Below, in pieces: positions 53,572 to 62,299 of a DNA stretch of 64,000 nt. Within the stretch, counting starts at the first letter, position 1. Every line of letters starts with the position of its first letter. The notes below the pieces were generated by a model, which ran no database searches, was not told the origin of the DNA, and was given only the letters and a program-made list of their open reading frames with translations. The stretch comes from CAZMXS01 sp964570325. GTDB lineage: Bacteria; Verrucomicrobiota; Kiritimatiellia; CAIQIC01; CAZMXS01. A program made the translations under genes and the position numbers. The stretch spans positions 1-64,000 of the forward strand of contig CAZMXS010000004.1 in NCBI GenBank assembly GCA_964570325.1. Direction: 5' to 3'.

Positions 53572-56500
53572 ATGAAGTCCCTGCGCGGTTGGGTTCTGCA
53601 TTGCCTTTTCGCCCTGTGTGCGTTCACGCTTCCCGCCCGGTCAGCCACGTTCACCGTCACCAATAACCTCAATAATGACGAAGGCTCGCTTTATTGGGCC
53701 ATCCAGCAGGCCAACGGCGACGCCGGCCATGACACGATTATTTTCGCGATCCCGCCGGTCGGGTCCGTCGCCACCATCGCGCCCACCAGCGCCCTGCCGA
53801 TCATCCAGGCTTCGGTCACCATTGACGGCACCACGCAAAATGGCGGAGTCGGCTGCCCGCCCGGTGTGGAATTAAGCGGCGCCGCGTCGGCCGGCTATGA
53901 TGTGGGGCTCGATATCTGGACCACCAATTGCACCGTGCGCGGCCTGATTATCAATAGTTGGCGCATGAATGGTATTCGGTTGTTCACAGGCGGCGACCAC
54001 AAGATTTATGGCAATTACATCGGCACCGACATCAATGGAACCGCAGCCCTGGGCAACGGTCAGGATGGCATCATGGTTTGGATGTCCTGCAACAACCAGA
54101 TCGGCCTCTGGTCCGCGCCATTGTGCCAGTACCGCAACATCATCTCCGGCAACAGCAACAATGGTGTCTTGTTCTATACCGACGCCCGGACGAACTGGAT
54201 GGTGAACAACTACGTCGGCACCGACGTGAACGGCACAGCCCCCTTGCCCAACGATTGGAATGGCGTGCGCCTCTTGGCCGCCGCACTCAACACCATCGGC
54301 GCCAAGGTGGCGCCGAAACCGGCCAACCTGATTTCGGCCAATGTCAGTAACGGGGTCCAGTGCACGCAGAATGCCAACTATAATCAGGTCATCGGCAATT
54401 ACATCGGCACCACGGTCGGCGGCAACGCGCCGCTCGGCAACGGCGAGGACGGGGTCCAGATTGACGCCTGCGGGGCCAACGAGATCGGCCTGGACGGCAC
54501 CGAGGGCGGCAACGTCATCTCGGGCAACGGCAACGACGGCGTCGAACTGCGGTTGCTTGGGGCGACGGACAATACGATCAAGGCCAACCTGATCGGGACG
54601 GATCGCATGGGCTTGGGCGCCATCCCCAATATGGGCAGCGGCGTCCGTTGTTTCGACCATGCCAACATCAACCAGATCGGCGGCCCTTCCCTGAATGAGC
54701 GCAACATCATTTCCGGAAACCGCGGCTGCGGCGTCGAGATCGTCAAGAGCTGCGCCGGCAACGTGGTCCAGTACAACATCATCGGCCTCGACGTGTCCGG
54801 AACCTATGCCGTCACCAACAACAAATACGGTGTGCTGGTCGCGGACGGCTCGCTCAACAACATCATCGGCGGGCAGATACCCAACAGCGGCAATATCATT
54901 TCCGGGAACGGATTCCCGGACGGCTTCGACGGCGTCCATTTGCTGGACAACGCGAACCTGAACCGGGTGTCGGGCAATTTGATCGGCTTGAACGTCAACA
55001 ATGCCGCCGCCGGCAATGCCGGCAACGGCGTTTACGTGTTGAATTGCCAGAGCAACTTGATCGGCGCCCTGGTCGCCATCGGCCGCAACATCATCTCGGC
55101 CAACGCGGGCAACGGCATCCAGATCGGGACCAACACCATCCAAGCCAATTTGAATTATATTTTCGGCAATTTCATCGGCACGGACACCAACGGGCTGCTG
55201 CCGCGCGGCAACGCAAAAAACGGTATTCTGCTGCAAGGATGCACCAATATCATCATCGGCTCCAATTCCGCCCCGCTGCAACTCATCTCCGGCAATGTGA
55301 GTAACGGCATCAAGATCACCCGCAGCGGATTGAACCAGATTTATGACAATTACATCGGCTTGGGCGTCAACGGGCTGCAAATGATCCCAAACGGCCGGGA
55401 CGGCATCCACATTGAATTTGGCTCAAGCAATGTCATCGGCGGTGCCGGGCAATTCAACGTCATTTCCGCCAATGGCAATAATGGCGTGTTCATTAGAGAC
55501 TCCGCGTCGCGCGGCAATCTGCTGCAGGAAAACTTTATCGGCACGGATGAAACCGGCCTGCAGGACCGCGGCAATAATGGGAATGGGGTGTTAATTTACA
55601 GCGCTCGGGAAAACGTGCTGAACCAAAACGTGATTTCGGGTAATAACGGCGCCGGCGTGCGGATTGAATATGGCGATGCCAATAACCGCCTGACCCGCAA
55701 CCGGATCGGCACCGACCCCACCGGCCTGCTCAGTGTGTCCAACAATGCCCAGGGCGTTTACATCGGCAATGGGGCCAGCTTCAATGTGGTCGGCGGCTCC
55801 AACGCCGGCGAAGGCAACATCATCGCCTTCAATAACGACGCGGGCGTAACCGTCGCCTCGGGCACCAACAACGCCGTGCTGGGCAACTCCATTTTCCAGA
55901 ACCGGCGGCTGGGGATCACGCTGGTGGATAAATTCGGGCCTTCAACCAATGACTACCAGGATCCGGACAGCGGCGCGAACTTCAAGCAGAATTACCCGGT
56001 CATCTATTCCTGCGCCACCGGCAGCATCCGGCTCGGCGGCACGATTAACAGCATGACCTCCACGACTTACCGGGTTGAGTTCTTCCTGAACGAACTGCCC
56101 GATGCTTCCGGCTACGGGGAAGGCCGCTACTTCCTCGGTTTCACCAATGTCACCACCGACGCCAACGGTGACGCCAATTTCTTCCAGGTCGCCTTTACGA
56201 ACGAAGCGACGACCAACCAGTTCATCACGGCCACCGCCACCGACCCCAACGGCAATTCTTCGGAGTTTTCGGCGGCGGTGCGGATCGTGGCGCCGGAAAG
56301 TTTTGACGCGGACGGCGACGGCATGCCGAATATATGGGAAATCGGCGGCGGTATTGACCCATACGACAACGCCGGGGCCAACGGCGCGTCCGGCAATCCG
56401 GACAACGATCCCTACAGCAATCTCGAGGAGTACATCGCCGACACCAGTCCCTCGGACGGCGCCAGTTACCTGCGCTGGACCGACGCGGAGCGCATCACCA

Positions 56501-56697
56501 ATTCAATCGTCACATACAGCTCGACCAACTCGCGCTTTTATCTGATCCAGTATGCCAGCCAGCTTGGCCACTTGACCCCGGAATGGCAGAACCTGTACAC
56601 GCCGGCGGTTCAGGGTTCGAACAGCGTAACTTCCTACGCGGACACCAACGTAACCCCGGGCCGCGTATATCGGGTCGGTGTGCGTATGATACCATAG
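53572..56697 (+). CDS. Secreted parallel beta-helix protein with shared C-terminal domain (1041 aa)
   Basis: The ATG at 53572 sits 7 bases after GGAGG and gives a signal peptide ending PARSA. Residues 30-780 are NosD/pectate-lyase-like beta-helix coils with the recurring phrases NxISGNxxxGVxI and NxIGTDxxG. Next is a beta-sandwich region, a single TSP3-like repeat (FDADGDGMPNIWE) near 900, and the C-terminal domain seen in two giant proteins here (FYLIQYASQLG, then VYRVGVRM). Likely an exported adhesin or polysaccharide-binding protein; no catalytic residues can be assigned. Upstream, 53369-53571 holds no gene. Confidence 0.88.
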   Translation: MKSLRGWVLHCLFALCAFTLPARSATFTVTNNLNNDEGSLYWAIQQANGDAGHDTIIFAIPPVGSVATIAPTSALPIIQASVTIDGTTQNGGVGCPPGVELSGAASAGYDVGLDIWTTNCTVRGLIINSWRMNGIRLFTGGDHKIYGNYIGTDINGTAALGNGQDGIMVWMSCNNQIGLWSAPLCQYRNIISGNSNNGVLFYTDARTNWMVNNYVGTDVNGTAPLPNDWNGVRLLAAALNTIGAKVAPKPANLISANVSNGVQCTQNANYNQVIGNYIGTTVGGNAPLGNGEDGVQIDACGANEIGLDGTEGGNVISGNGNDGVELRLLGATDNTIKANLIGTDRMGLGAIPNMGSGVRCFDHANINQIGGPSLNERNIISGNRGCGVEIVKSCAGNVVQYNIIGLDVSGTYAVTNNKYGVLVADGSLNNIIGGQIPNSGNIISGNGFPDGFDGVHLLDNANLNRVSGNLIGLNVNNAAAGNAGNGVYVLNCQSNLIGALVAIGRNIISANAGNGIQIGTNTIQANLNYIFGNFIGTDTNGLLPRGNAKNGILLQGCTNIIIGSNSAPLQLISGNVSNGIKITRSGLNQIYDNYIGLGVNGLQMIPNGRDGIHIEFGSSNVIGGAGQFNVISANGNNGVFIRDSASRGNLLQENFIGTDETGLQDRGNNGNGVLIYSARENVLNQNVISGNNGAGVRIEYGDANNRLTRNRIGTDPTGLLSVSNNAQGVYIGNGASFNVVGGSNAGEGNIIAFNNDAGVTVASGTNNAVLGNSIFQNRRLGITLVDKFGPSTNDYQDPDSGANFKQNYPVIYSCATGSIRLGGTINSMTSTTYRVEFFLNELPDASGYGEGRYFLGFTNVTTDANGDANFFQVAFTNEATTNQFITATATDPNGNSSEFSAAVRIVAPESFDADGDGMPNIWEIGGGIDPYDNAGANGASGNPDNDPYSNLEEYIADTSPSDGASYLRWTDAERITNSIVTYSSTNSRFYLIQYASQLGHLTPEWQNLYTPAVQGSNSVTSYADTNVTPGRVYRVGVRMIP

Positions 56698-56716
56698 CCG
56701 CGCGACCGGGGATGCC

Positions 56717-56734
56717 CGCCGGCTAACGCCGGCG
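56717..56734. other. Stem-loop just after a stop codon
   Basis: CGCCGGC and GCCGGCG flank a TAAC loop, 20 bases after the beta-helix gene stop. It has a perfect 7-base stem and no T-run; it is similar in position to 33744-33760. Confidence 0.45.
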
Positions 56735-56763
56735 ACCGTATAGAGCAGATTGCGGGCGTCACT

Positions 56764-58011
56764 TTGAACCGTCGCCGCTTATATATATGGCTTGCTCTGC
56801 TCGGGCTCGGCTTGGCGGCCCAAGTCATTCCTTTCCGGAGCCGTCCTATCCCGATTGTCCCCCGTGCCAATCCGGTTTCCGGACTGCTTGCGCATTTCCC
56901 CAACGTCGAATACACGGCTGCGGATTACGCCCGCGCCATCCGCTACAACGCGCCCTACCTGCGCGCGTGGCTGGCCACACTGGCCACCGGCTGGCTCGGG
57001 CTGATCCTGGTGCTGGCCGTCGGCTGGCCGGTGAAGATCGAGCAGCGGTTTGGCGCCGGCCCCGCCCGCTGGCCCGCCCGCGCGCTGTTTCTGGCCATTG
57101 TTTTCGCTTGGTTGACCGCGCTCGCCCTGCCCGCCGCCGCGGCCGGTTATTTCCACCAACGGGATTTCGGCCTGACCGCGATGACCCCGGCCGCCTGGCT
57201 CAAATTGCAAACAATCGCAACCGGTATGGGCCTGCTGTTTTTCCTGTTGAAAAACCTGCTGATCTTCTGCTGCATCCCGTTATTCCGCCGCGCCTGGTGG
57301 ATCGCCGCCGCGCTGGCGCTGTGGGTGCTGGTTGGCATCCTCCCCGACTGCATGCCCAACCGGCCCGCCGATCCCGTCTGGCGGTTGACCCCGCTGCCGA
57401 ACGGCGCTCACCGCGCGGCGCTGACGGATGTATTGGACCGAGCCGGCCGCCGGCTGGAGTTGCTGGTGCTTGACGAATCGCGGCGCTCCACCACCGTCAA
57501 TATGTTCCTCTATGGCCATAGCGCCGGCCCGGCCATCGTGATCACCGACACCTTGCTGCAACGGTTTTCGCCGGCGGAGGTCGCCGTGCTTGCCGCGCAC
57601 GAATTGGGGCACGCGCGGACGCGCTGGTCTTTCCTGTTCCTCACCAGCCTGGCCACGCTGCTGGATTTGCTGCTGGCCTTCGGGCTGGCCGCCGGCCTGA
57701 TGCGGGATGCCGCCGATCATCCCGCGCGCTGGCTGCAGCTTGGGGTGACCGCCATGCTCTGCGCGCAAGTGACCGCTTTCATATTCACACCGGCGGATCG
57801 GGCGCTGGCCCAGCGCGACGAGCGAGCGGCCGACCGCTACGCATTGGCGCTCACGCGCGACCCGGTCGCGTTCGCCGCGCTTTTCGTCAAAGGCGCCCGC
57901 GTCAACCTGGAACAGCCGGACCCCGGCTGGCTGACCTACCGACTGTTGCGCAACACCCCCACCCTGCTCCAGCGATTGCAAATGGCCGCGGATTTCGATC
58001 CCACCTCCTGA
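56764..58011 (+). CDS. M48-family membrane zinc metalloprotease (415 aa)
   Basis: The zinc motif HELGH (279-283) and the third ligand Glu353 in RDERAADRYAL match Ste24/HtpX-type M48 peptidases. At least five hydrophobic helices are visible (about 8-25, 70-90, 110-130, 155-175, 185-200), plus further ones after the active site. The order and the N-terminal membrane bundle resemble CAAX-prenyl-protease-like Ste24, though bacteria lack prenylated CAAX substrates, so the role is probably membrane-protein quality control. The start is a TTG; no ATG in frame fits better. Confidence 0.85.
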   Translation: MNRRRLYIWLALLGLGLAAQVIPFRSRPIPIVPRANPVSGLLAHFPNVEYTAADYARAIRYNAPYLRAWLATLATGWLGLILVLAVGWPVKIEQRFGAGPARWPARALFLAIVFAWLTALALPAAAAGYFHQRDFGLTAMTPAAWLKLQTIATGMGLLFFLLKNLLIFCCIPLFRRAWWIAAALALWVLVGILPDCMPNRPADPVWRLTPLPNGAHRAALTDVLDRAGRRLELLVLDESRRSTTVNMFLYGHSAGPAIVITDTLLQRFSPAEVAVLAAHELGHARTRWSFLFLTSLATLLDLLLAFGLAAGLMRDAADHPARWLQLGVTAMLCAQVTAFIFTPADRALAQRDERAADRYALALTRDPVAFAALFVKGARVNLEQPDPGWLTYRLLRNTPTLLQRLQMAADFDPTS

Positions 58012-58050
58012 CGTTCGCGCTGACCACCCGCGCGTCCCGCATCCCGCCGA

Positions 58051-58090
58051 TCAATTTATTTGCAATATTGTGCAATGATGCATATATTGA
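58051..58090 (+). promoter_or_regulatory. arsR promoter and overlapping dyad operator
   Basis: TTGCAA (58060-58065), a 17-base spacer and TATATT (58083-58088) form the promoter. TTGCA/TGCAA (58060-58064 and 58071-58075) is a perfect inverted repeat inside it, and TCAAT/ATTGA frame a wider 40-base dyad. ArsR bound here would block polymerase. The likely start site falls at or near the ATG (58095), implying a leaderless transcript. Confidence 0.65.
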
Positions 58091-58094
58091 CCGC

Positions 58095-58403
58095 ATGAAC
58101 ATGGATGAAGCGCGGGCGCAAGCCCGGATTATGAAGGCGCTGGCCAATCCGGTGCGGCTGATGATAGTGGAGGAACTCAGCCGCGGCGACCGCTGCGTAT
58201 GCGAATTAAGTCCGCTATTTTCGCTGGATTTGTCCACGCTCTCGCGGCACCTGGCGACGCTCAAGCACGCCGGGATTGTCACCGAGCGCCGGGCGGGCGT
58301 GAAGATTATCCATCACCTCGCCACCCCCTGCGTGCTCAAGACGTTTAACTGCTGCCTGAACGTCATCAAAGCCAACGCGCGCCGCGCGCGGAGGCCGATG
58401 TGA
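58095..58403 (+). CDS. arsR: ArsR-family arsenite-responsive repressor (102 aa)
   Basis: A winged helix-turn-helix with LDLSTLSRHLATLKHAGIVTERRAG as the recognition region. RCVCEL (Cys34, Cys36) matches the As(III)-binding site of classical ArsR, and three further Cys lie in CVLKTFNCCLN. The ATG at 58095 is preferred; the frame can be extended by nine codons to a TTG, but those lie in the promoter. The gene heads the arsenic operon and its last bases overlap the permease GTG start (GTGA). Arsenite should release it from the dyad upstream. Confidence 0.9.
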   Translation: MNMDEARAQARIMKALANPVRLMIVEELSRGDRCVCELSPLFSLDLSTLSRHLATLKHAGIVTERRAGVKIIHHLATPCVLKTFNCCLNVIKANARRARRPM

Positions 58404-59779
58404 ACCGGGAATTGAAAATCCTGCTGGGCCTGGGCGCCGCATTTCTGGTGTTGTATTTTCTGCCCATTGACGCGCCGCGCTTCGCGGGCGCGATCATTGA
58501 GGCATTCCGCCTGTCCAAATGGTACGCCCGCGAGCATGTCCTGCTCTGCCTCATTCCGGCGTTTTTTATCGCCGGTGCCATCGGGGTTTTTGTGCGCCAA
58601 AACGCCGTGATGAAATATCTCGGACCGCGGGCTGACAAATTGCTGTCCTATGGCGTCGCTTCAGTCTCCGGCTCCATCCTGGCCGTCTGCTCCTGCACGG
58701 TGCTGCCCCTCTTCGGCGGCATCTACATGCGCGGCGCGGGACTTGGCCCCGCCATCGCCTTCCTGTATTCCGGCCCCGCCATCAACGTGCTGGCGATCGT
58801 GCTGACCGCGCGGGTGCTCGGCTGGCAATTGGGTGTCGCGCGCGCCGTGGGCGCGGTTGGATTCAGCTTAATCATCGGCTTGTTGATGCATTTGATTTTC
58901 CTCAAAGAAGAGCGCGCCAAGGCGGCGCAGGTTCAGGACGTGTACCTGGGGGACGATGACGGCAAGGACCGCCCACTGTGGCAGGTGGCGCTCTATTTCT
59001 GTTCGATGGTGGGCATCCTCGTGTTCGCGAACTGGGGCAAGCCACTGGAACCGTCGGGCGTTTGGTTTGCGATCTTCAAGGCGAAGTGGGCGGTCACCGC
59101 GCTGTTTGCCGCGCTACTGGCGCTCTGCCTCTGGCGCTTCTTCAAGGTGCGCCCGGCTTATATCGCGTTTGCGGCGCTTCCGGCCGTTGGACTGGGCTTT
59201 GCGCTCCCGACCCATCCCATCGCGGCCTTTGCGGCGGGTTCCGCCGGGCTGGCGGCCTTGACCTTCCTTGCCGGTCCCGAACTCAAGGATTGGCGCGACC
59301 AGACTTGGGGTTTCGCGAAACAGATACTGCCGCTGTTGTTCATGGGGGTGCTCGCGGCCGGATTCTTTTTGGGCAGCCCCGAGAGCACGGATGCCGGCGT
59401 TATTCCGAGCCGCTGGATCCAAGCTTTGGTCGGTGATTCGCCCGCCGCGCTGCTTTCAATCCTGGGAAAGTCCGACGGCGCACCGATCCAATGGTTGGAA
59501 GCAATCTGGCCGGTCTGGACCAATTTCTTCGCCTCGCTTACCGGCGCGTTGATGTATTTCGCGACCTTGACGGAAGTGCCGATCTTGCGCGGCCTGCTCG
59601 ATAGCGGCATGGGCCAGGGCCCGGCCCTGGCGCTGCTCCTGGCGGGACCGGCGCTCTCCCTGCCAAACATGCTGGTCATCAATTCGATCTTGGGGCCGCG
59701 AAAGACCCTGACTTATATCGGGCTGGTGGTGGTAATGGCCACCATCACGGGTGTGTGGTTCGGTGTCATCATGCGATGA
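58400..59779 (+). CDS. Permease of the UPF0718/ArsP-like family (459 aa)
   Basis: About ten hydrophobic helices arranged as two halves; the first half carries the CSCTVLPLFGG motif (Cys97, Cys99), and a second repeat lies near LLAGPALSLPNMLVI. The family includes ArsP (organoarsenical efflux) and related metal permeases; the CSCT motif is a known feature of such transporters. The GTG start follows GGAGG by six bases and overlaps the arsR stop. In this operon it probably exports arsenite or methylated arsenicals; the substrate is inferred. Confidence 0.8.
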   Translation: MNRELKILLGLGAAFLVLYFLPIDAPRFAGAIIEAFRLSKWYAREHVLLCLIPAFFIAGAIGVFVRQNAVMKYLGPRADKLLSYGVASVSGSILAVCSCTVLPLFGGIYMRGAGLGPAIAFLYSGPAINVLAIVLTARVLGWQLGVARAVGAVGFSLIIGLLMHLIFLKEERAKAAQVQDVYLGDDDGKDRPLWQVALYFCSMVGILVFANWGKPLEPSGVWFAIFKAKWAVTALFAALLALCLWRFFKVRPAYIAFAALPAVGLGFALPTHPIAAFAAGSAGLAALTFLAGPELKDWRDQTWGFAKQILPLLFMGVLAAGFFLGSPESTDAGVIPSRWIQALVGDSPAALLSILGKSDGAPIQWLEAIWPVWTNFFASLTGALMYFATLTEVPILRGLLDSGMGQGPALALLLAGPALSLPNMLVINSILGPRKTLTYIGLVVVMATITGVWFGVIMR

Positions 59780-59788
59780 GGTGCAATC

Positions 59789-60037
59789 ATGAAAAAAGTT
59801 CAGATTCTCGGAACCGGTTGTCCGAAGTGCAAAACGCTTTTCGCCAACGCTGAAGCGGCCGTGCAAGCACTGGGTATCGAGGCGCAACTCGAGAAAGTTG
59901 AGAAAATCGCGGATATCTTGAAGTTCGGGGTGATGACCACGCCTGCGTTGGTCGTGGACGGACAGGTCAAGAGCGCCGGGAAGGTACTGACCTCAAATGA
60001 AATCCAACAACATCTCACCCAGGAGCAAAAGCGATGA
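59789..60037 (+). CDS. Small thioredoxin-like redox-active disulfide protein (82 aa)
   Basis: A compact thioredoxin/glutaredoxin-like fold with Cys11-Pro-Lys-Cys14, the cis-Pro region (TTPALVVDG) and length typical of the small thioredoxin-like family found next to UPF0718 permeases. No signal peptide, so cytoplasmic. It is likely to handle thiol or arsenic transfer at the permease, 9 bases upstream, whose stop is followed by the ribosome site GAGGTG. Confidence 0.85.
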   Translation: MKKVQILGTGCPKCKTLFANAEAAVQALGIEAQLEKVEKIADILKFGVMTTPALVVDGQVKSAGKVLTSNEIQQHLTQEQKR

Positions 60038-60159
60038 GCGATACTGCCAGCGGCGCATGCGGCTTGGCCGGTGCTGGCCAGTTGAACGATCGCCGGCGTC
60101 ATGCGCGCGGCGTCTGGGAGCCCGCCGCCGGTTTGTTCATGTCGGCGCGATGGCGGTAA
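60034..60159 (+). pseudogene. Short overlapping ORF or gene remnant in a 210-base gap
   Basis: An ATG overlapping the preceding stop (ATGA) opens a 41-codon frame (MSDTASGACGLAGAG...). In another frame a hydrophobic stretch (VPLWVVVVIGLGL) runs on toward 60248. The gap is unusual in an otherwise tight operon. It may be the decayed remains of a small membrane-protein gene; not demonstrable by eye. Confidence 0.25.
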
Positions 60160-60247
60160 TGACTGGGTTCCGTTGTGGGTGGTCGTCGTGATTGGGCTCG
60201 GATTGCGCCTGCCGCACAAGCGCCTGGCACAACAAAGGATATTGCCT

Positions 60248-60670
60248 ATGAAAAACATGAAAGCGATGATTAGCGTGGCCGCGCTGATGGTGGCCATCGG
60301 CGTCGTATTCGCGCTCAAGCCCAAGTCGGCCCCACCCGCTCCCCAACCGGCCGCGCGCGCCGCGTCCCAGCCGCGTCTGGTTGAGCTCGGCGCGGACAAA
60401 TGTGTTCCCTGCAAAATGATGGCGCCGATCCTGGCGGAACTCAAGCAGACCTATGCCGGCCAGTTGCAGGTGGACTTCATTGACGTCTGGAAAAACCCGG
60501 AAGCCGGCAAGGAATACGGCATCCGCGTCATTCCCACCCAGATTTTTTACGGCCCGGACGGCCGGGAGTTCTTCCGCCATGAGGGGTTCTTCGCGCGGGA
60601 TGACATTCTCGCAAAATGGAAAGAAGCGGGCGTGGTGCTGCATGCCGCGCCAACCACGGCGGAACCATAA
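60248..60670 (+). CDS. Membrane-anchored thioredoxin (140 aa)
   Basis: An N-terminal hydrophobic anchor (MISVAALMVAIGVVFAL) is followed by a Pro/Ala linker and a thioredoxin fold with Cys52-Val-Pro-Cys55, FIDVWKNPEAG and the cis-Pro motif RVIPTQIFYG. It probably faces the periplasm and takes electrons from the CcdA-like protein encoded next. It fits a redox relay for arsenic export or reduction; the exact substrate is inferred. Confidence 0.88.
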   Translation: MKNMKAMISVAALMVAIGVVFALKPKSAPPAPQPAARAASQPRLVELGADKCVPCKMMAPILAELKQTYAGQLQVDFIDVWKNPEAGKEYGIRVIPTQIFYGPDGREFFRHEGFFARDDILAKWKEAGVVLHAAPTTAEP

Positions 60671-60691
60671 TGAGGAAAGCCGCAGCCGGCC

Positions 60692-61390
60692 ATGCCCACT
60701 CTTTTTAACGCGCTCAGCCATGCCATCGAAGGCGCCCCGCTTATCGCCGTCGCGGCGGCGATTGGCTGGGGCATCCTGAGCATCCTGCTCAGCCCTTGCC
60801 ACCTGGCCAGCATTCCGCTGATCGTGGGCTTTATTGACGAACAAGGTTCCATCAGCACCCGGCGCGCGTTCACGATATCCCTGCTGTTTGCGGTCGGCAT
60901 CCTGATCACAATCGGACTGATCGGCATCGCCACCGCCCTGGCCGGACGGATGTTGGGCGATATCGGCCGTTACGGCAATTACTTCGTGGCGCTCATTTTC
61001 TTCGTCGTTGGCCTGCACCTGATGGACATCATCCCCCTCAAGTTCGCCGGACCGGGCCAGGTGAACATGAAACGCAAAGGTTATCTGGCCGCCTTTCTGC
61101 TCGGCCTGGTCTTCGGCGTGGCGCTGGGCCCCTGCACATTCGCTTACATGGCGCCGATGCTGGCGATCACCTTCAAACTCTCGGCCGCCAATTGGCTTTA
61201 CGGCGCGTGCCTGCTGCTCGCCTACGGGATCGGCCACTGCGGCGTGATTGTGCTGGCCGGCACGTCCTACGAGTGGATCGAGCATTATTTGCAGTGGAGC
61301 GAGTCTTCGCAGGGCGCCGTGCGCATCAAAAAGATTTGCGGCGCGCTCGTCATCCTGGGGGGACTATGGCTGATCTACACCGCGCCATAA
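60692..61390 (+). CDS. CcdA/DsbD-like transmembrane electron carrier (232 aa)
   Basis: Six transmembrane segments are visible, with the conserved half-motifs LSPCHLASIP (Cys36) and LGPCTFAYMAP, the paired cysteines through which CcdA/DsbD moves electrons across the membrane. Length is typical for CcdA. Lying between a periplasmic thioredoxin and the ArsF-like protein, it probably supplies reducing power to them. Cytochrome c maturation genes are absent, so a dedicated role in the arsenic operon is likely. Confidence 0.88.
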   Translation: MPTLFNALSHAIEGAPLIAVAAAIGWGILSILLSPCHLASIPLIVGFIDEQGSISTRRAFTISLLFAVGILITIGLIGIATALAGRMLGDIGRYGNYFVALIFFVVGLHLMDIIPLKFAGPGQVNMKRKGYLAAFLLGLVFGVALGPCTFAYMAPMLAITFKLSAANWLYGACLLLAYGIGHCGVIVLAGTSYEWIEHYLQWSESSQGAVRIKKICGALVILGGLWLIYTAP

Positions 61391-61406
61391 TACAAGGAGC
61401 AACCCC

Positions 61407-61844
61407 ATGCGAACCTGCTCATTCTGGGTCTGTCTGATCGCCGGCGCCGGTCTGGCCAGCGCCGCCGAAATCGCGCCCCTCGCCGTCACAAATGCGCCGG
61501 AGCCCATCGAACACGTCATTTTCTATTTTCACCGCACCGCCCGTTGCCCCACCTGCCTGGGCATGGAACAATGGACGCGCGAGGTGGCGGAAACGCCGGC
61601 GGGCGCGGCGTCGGCGCGAGCCCCCGTGTCCATGAGGTCGGTCAACCTGGACCTCCCCGCGGACGAGCATTATGTCCAGGACTTTGACCTCACCTTCAGC
61701 ACGGTGGTTCTCGCCGAACTGCGCGCCGGCCAGCCCGTGCGCTGGAAGAACCTGGAGGCCATCTGGGACTTCGCCCACGACGAGGCGCGCTTCAAGGAAT
61801 ATATCCAACGCGAGTTGGCCACCTTTTTTACACCGGAATCTTGA
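61407..61844 (+). CDS. ArsF-like exported thiol protein (145 aa)
   Basis: A signal peptide (SFWVCLIAGAGLASAA) is followed by a thioredoxin-like domain with CPTC at Cys47-Cys50 (FHRTARCPTCLGME). The pattern and context match the family annotated as nitrophenyl compound nitroreductase subunit ArsF, found in such operons beside CcdA. AAGGAG precedes the ATG. Its catalytic role is not settled. It is probably the periplasmic acceptor or donor in the same electron chain. Confidence 0.7.
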   Translation: MRTCSFWVCLIAGAGLASAAEIAPLAVTNAPEPIEHVIFYFHRTARCPTCLGMEQWTREVAETPAGAASARAPVSMRSVNLDLPADEHYVQDFDLTFSTVVLAELRAGQPVRWKNLEAIWDFAHDEARFKEYIQRELATFFTPES

Positions 61845-61867
61845 TAAGCGCACACCATGAGCTAATC

Positions 61868-62299
61868 ATGAGCAAACTGAAAATTCTTTTTCTCTGCACC
61901 GGCAATTCGTGCCGGAGTCAGATGGCCGAGGGCTGGGCCCGCGCGCTGAAGGGCGATGTGCTCGAGCCCTTCTCCGCCGGGATCGAAACACATGGTCTCA
62001 ACCCGAACGCCGTCAAGGTCATGGCCGAGGCGGGCGTGGATATTTCCGGACAGCGTTCCAAACATTTGGATGAATTGAAGAATGTCCGCTTCGATTACGT
62101 GATCACCGTCTGTGACCACGCGCACGAGGCTTGCCCGCTCTTTCCGGGCCGGACCCAGGTGGTGCATGTCGGCTTCGACGACCCGCCGCGGCTGGCGCGG
62201 ATGGCGCAAAACGAGGAAGAGGCGCTGGGGCACTACCGGCGGGTGCGGGATGAAATTCGGGCCTTCGTTGAAAAACTACCGGAGGTTTTACGAAAATGA
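61868..62299 (+). CDS. arsC: Thioredoxin-coupled arsenate reductase (143 aa)
   Basis: A low-molecular-weight phosphatase-type fold with the P-loop CTGNSCR (Cys10, Arg16) and the two further redox cysteines Cys82 and Cys89 in VCDHAHEACP, the triad that defines the thioredoxin-coupled class. It reduces arsenate to arsenite in the cytoplasm. The ATG at 61868 is used; the upstream extension to 61841 has no support. Its stop overlaps the ACR3 start (ATGA). Confidence 0.95.
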   Translation: MSKLKILFLCTGNSCRSQMAEGWARALKGDVLEPFSAGIETHGLNPNAVKVMAEAGVDISGQRSKHLDELKNVRFDYVITVCDHAHEACPLFPGRTQVVHVGFDDPPRLARMAQNEEEALGHYRRVRDEIRAFVEKLPEVLRK

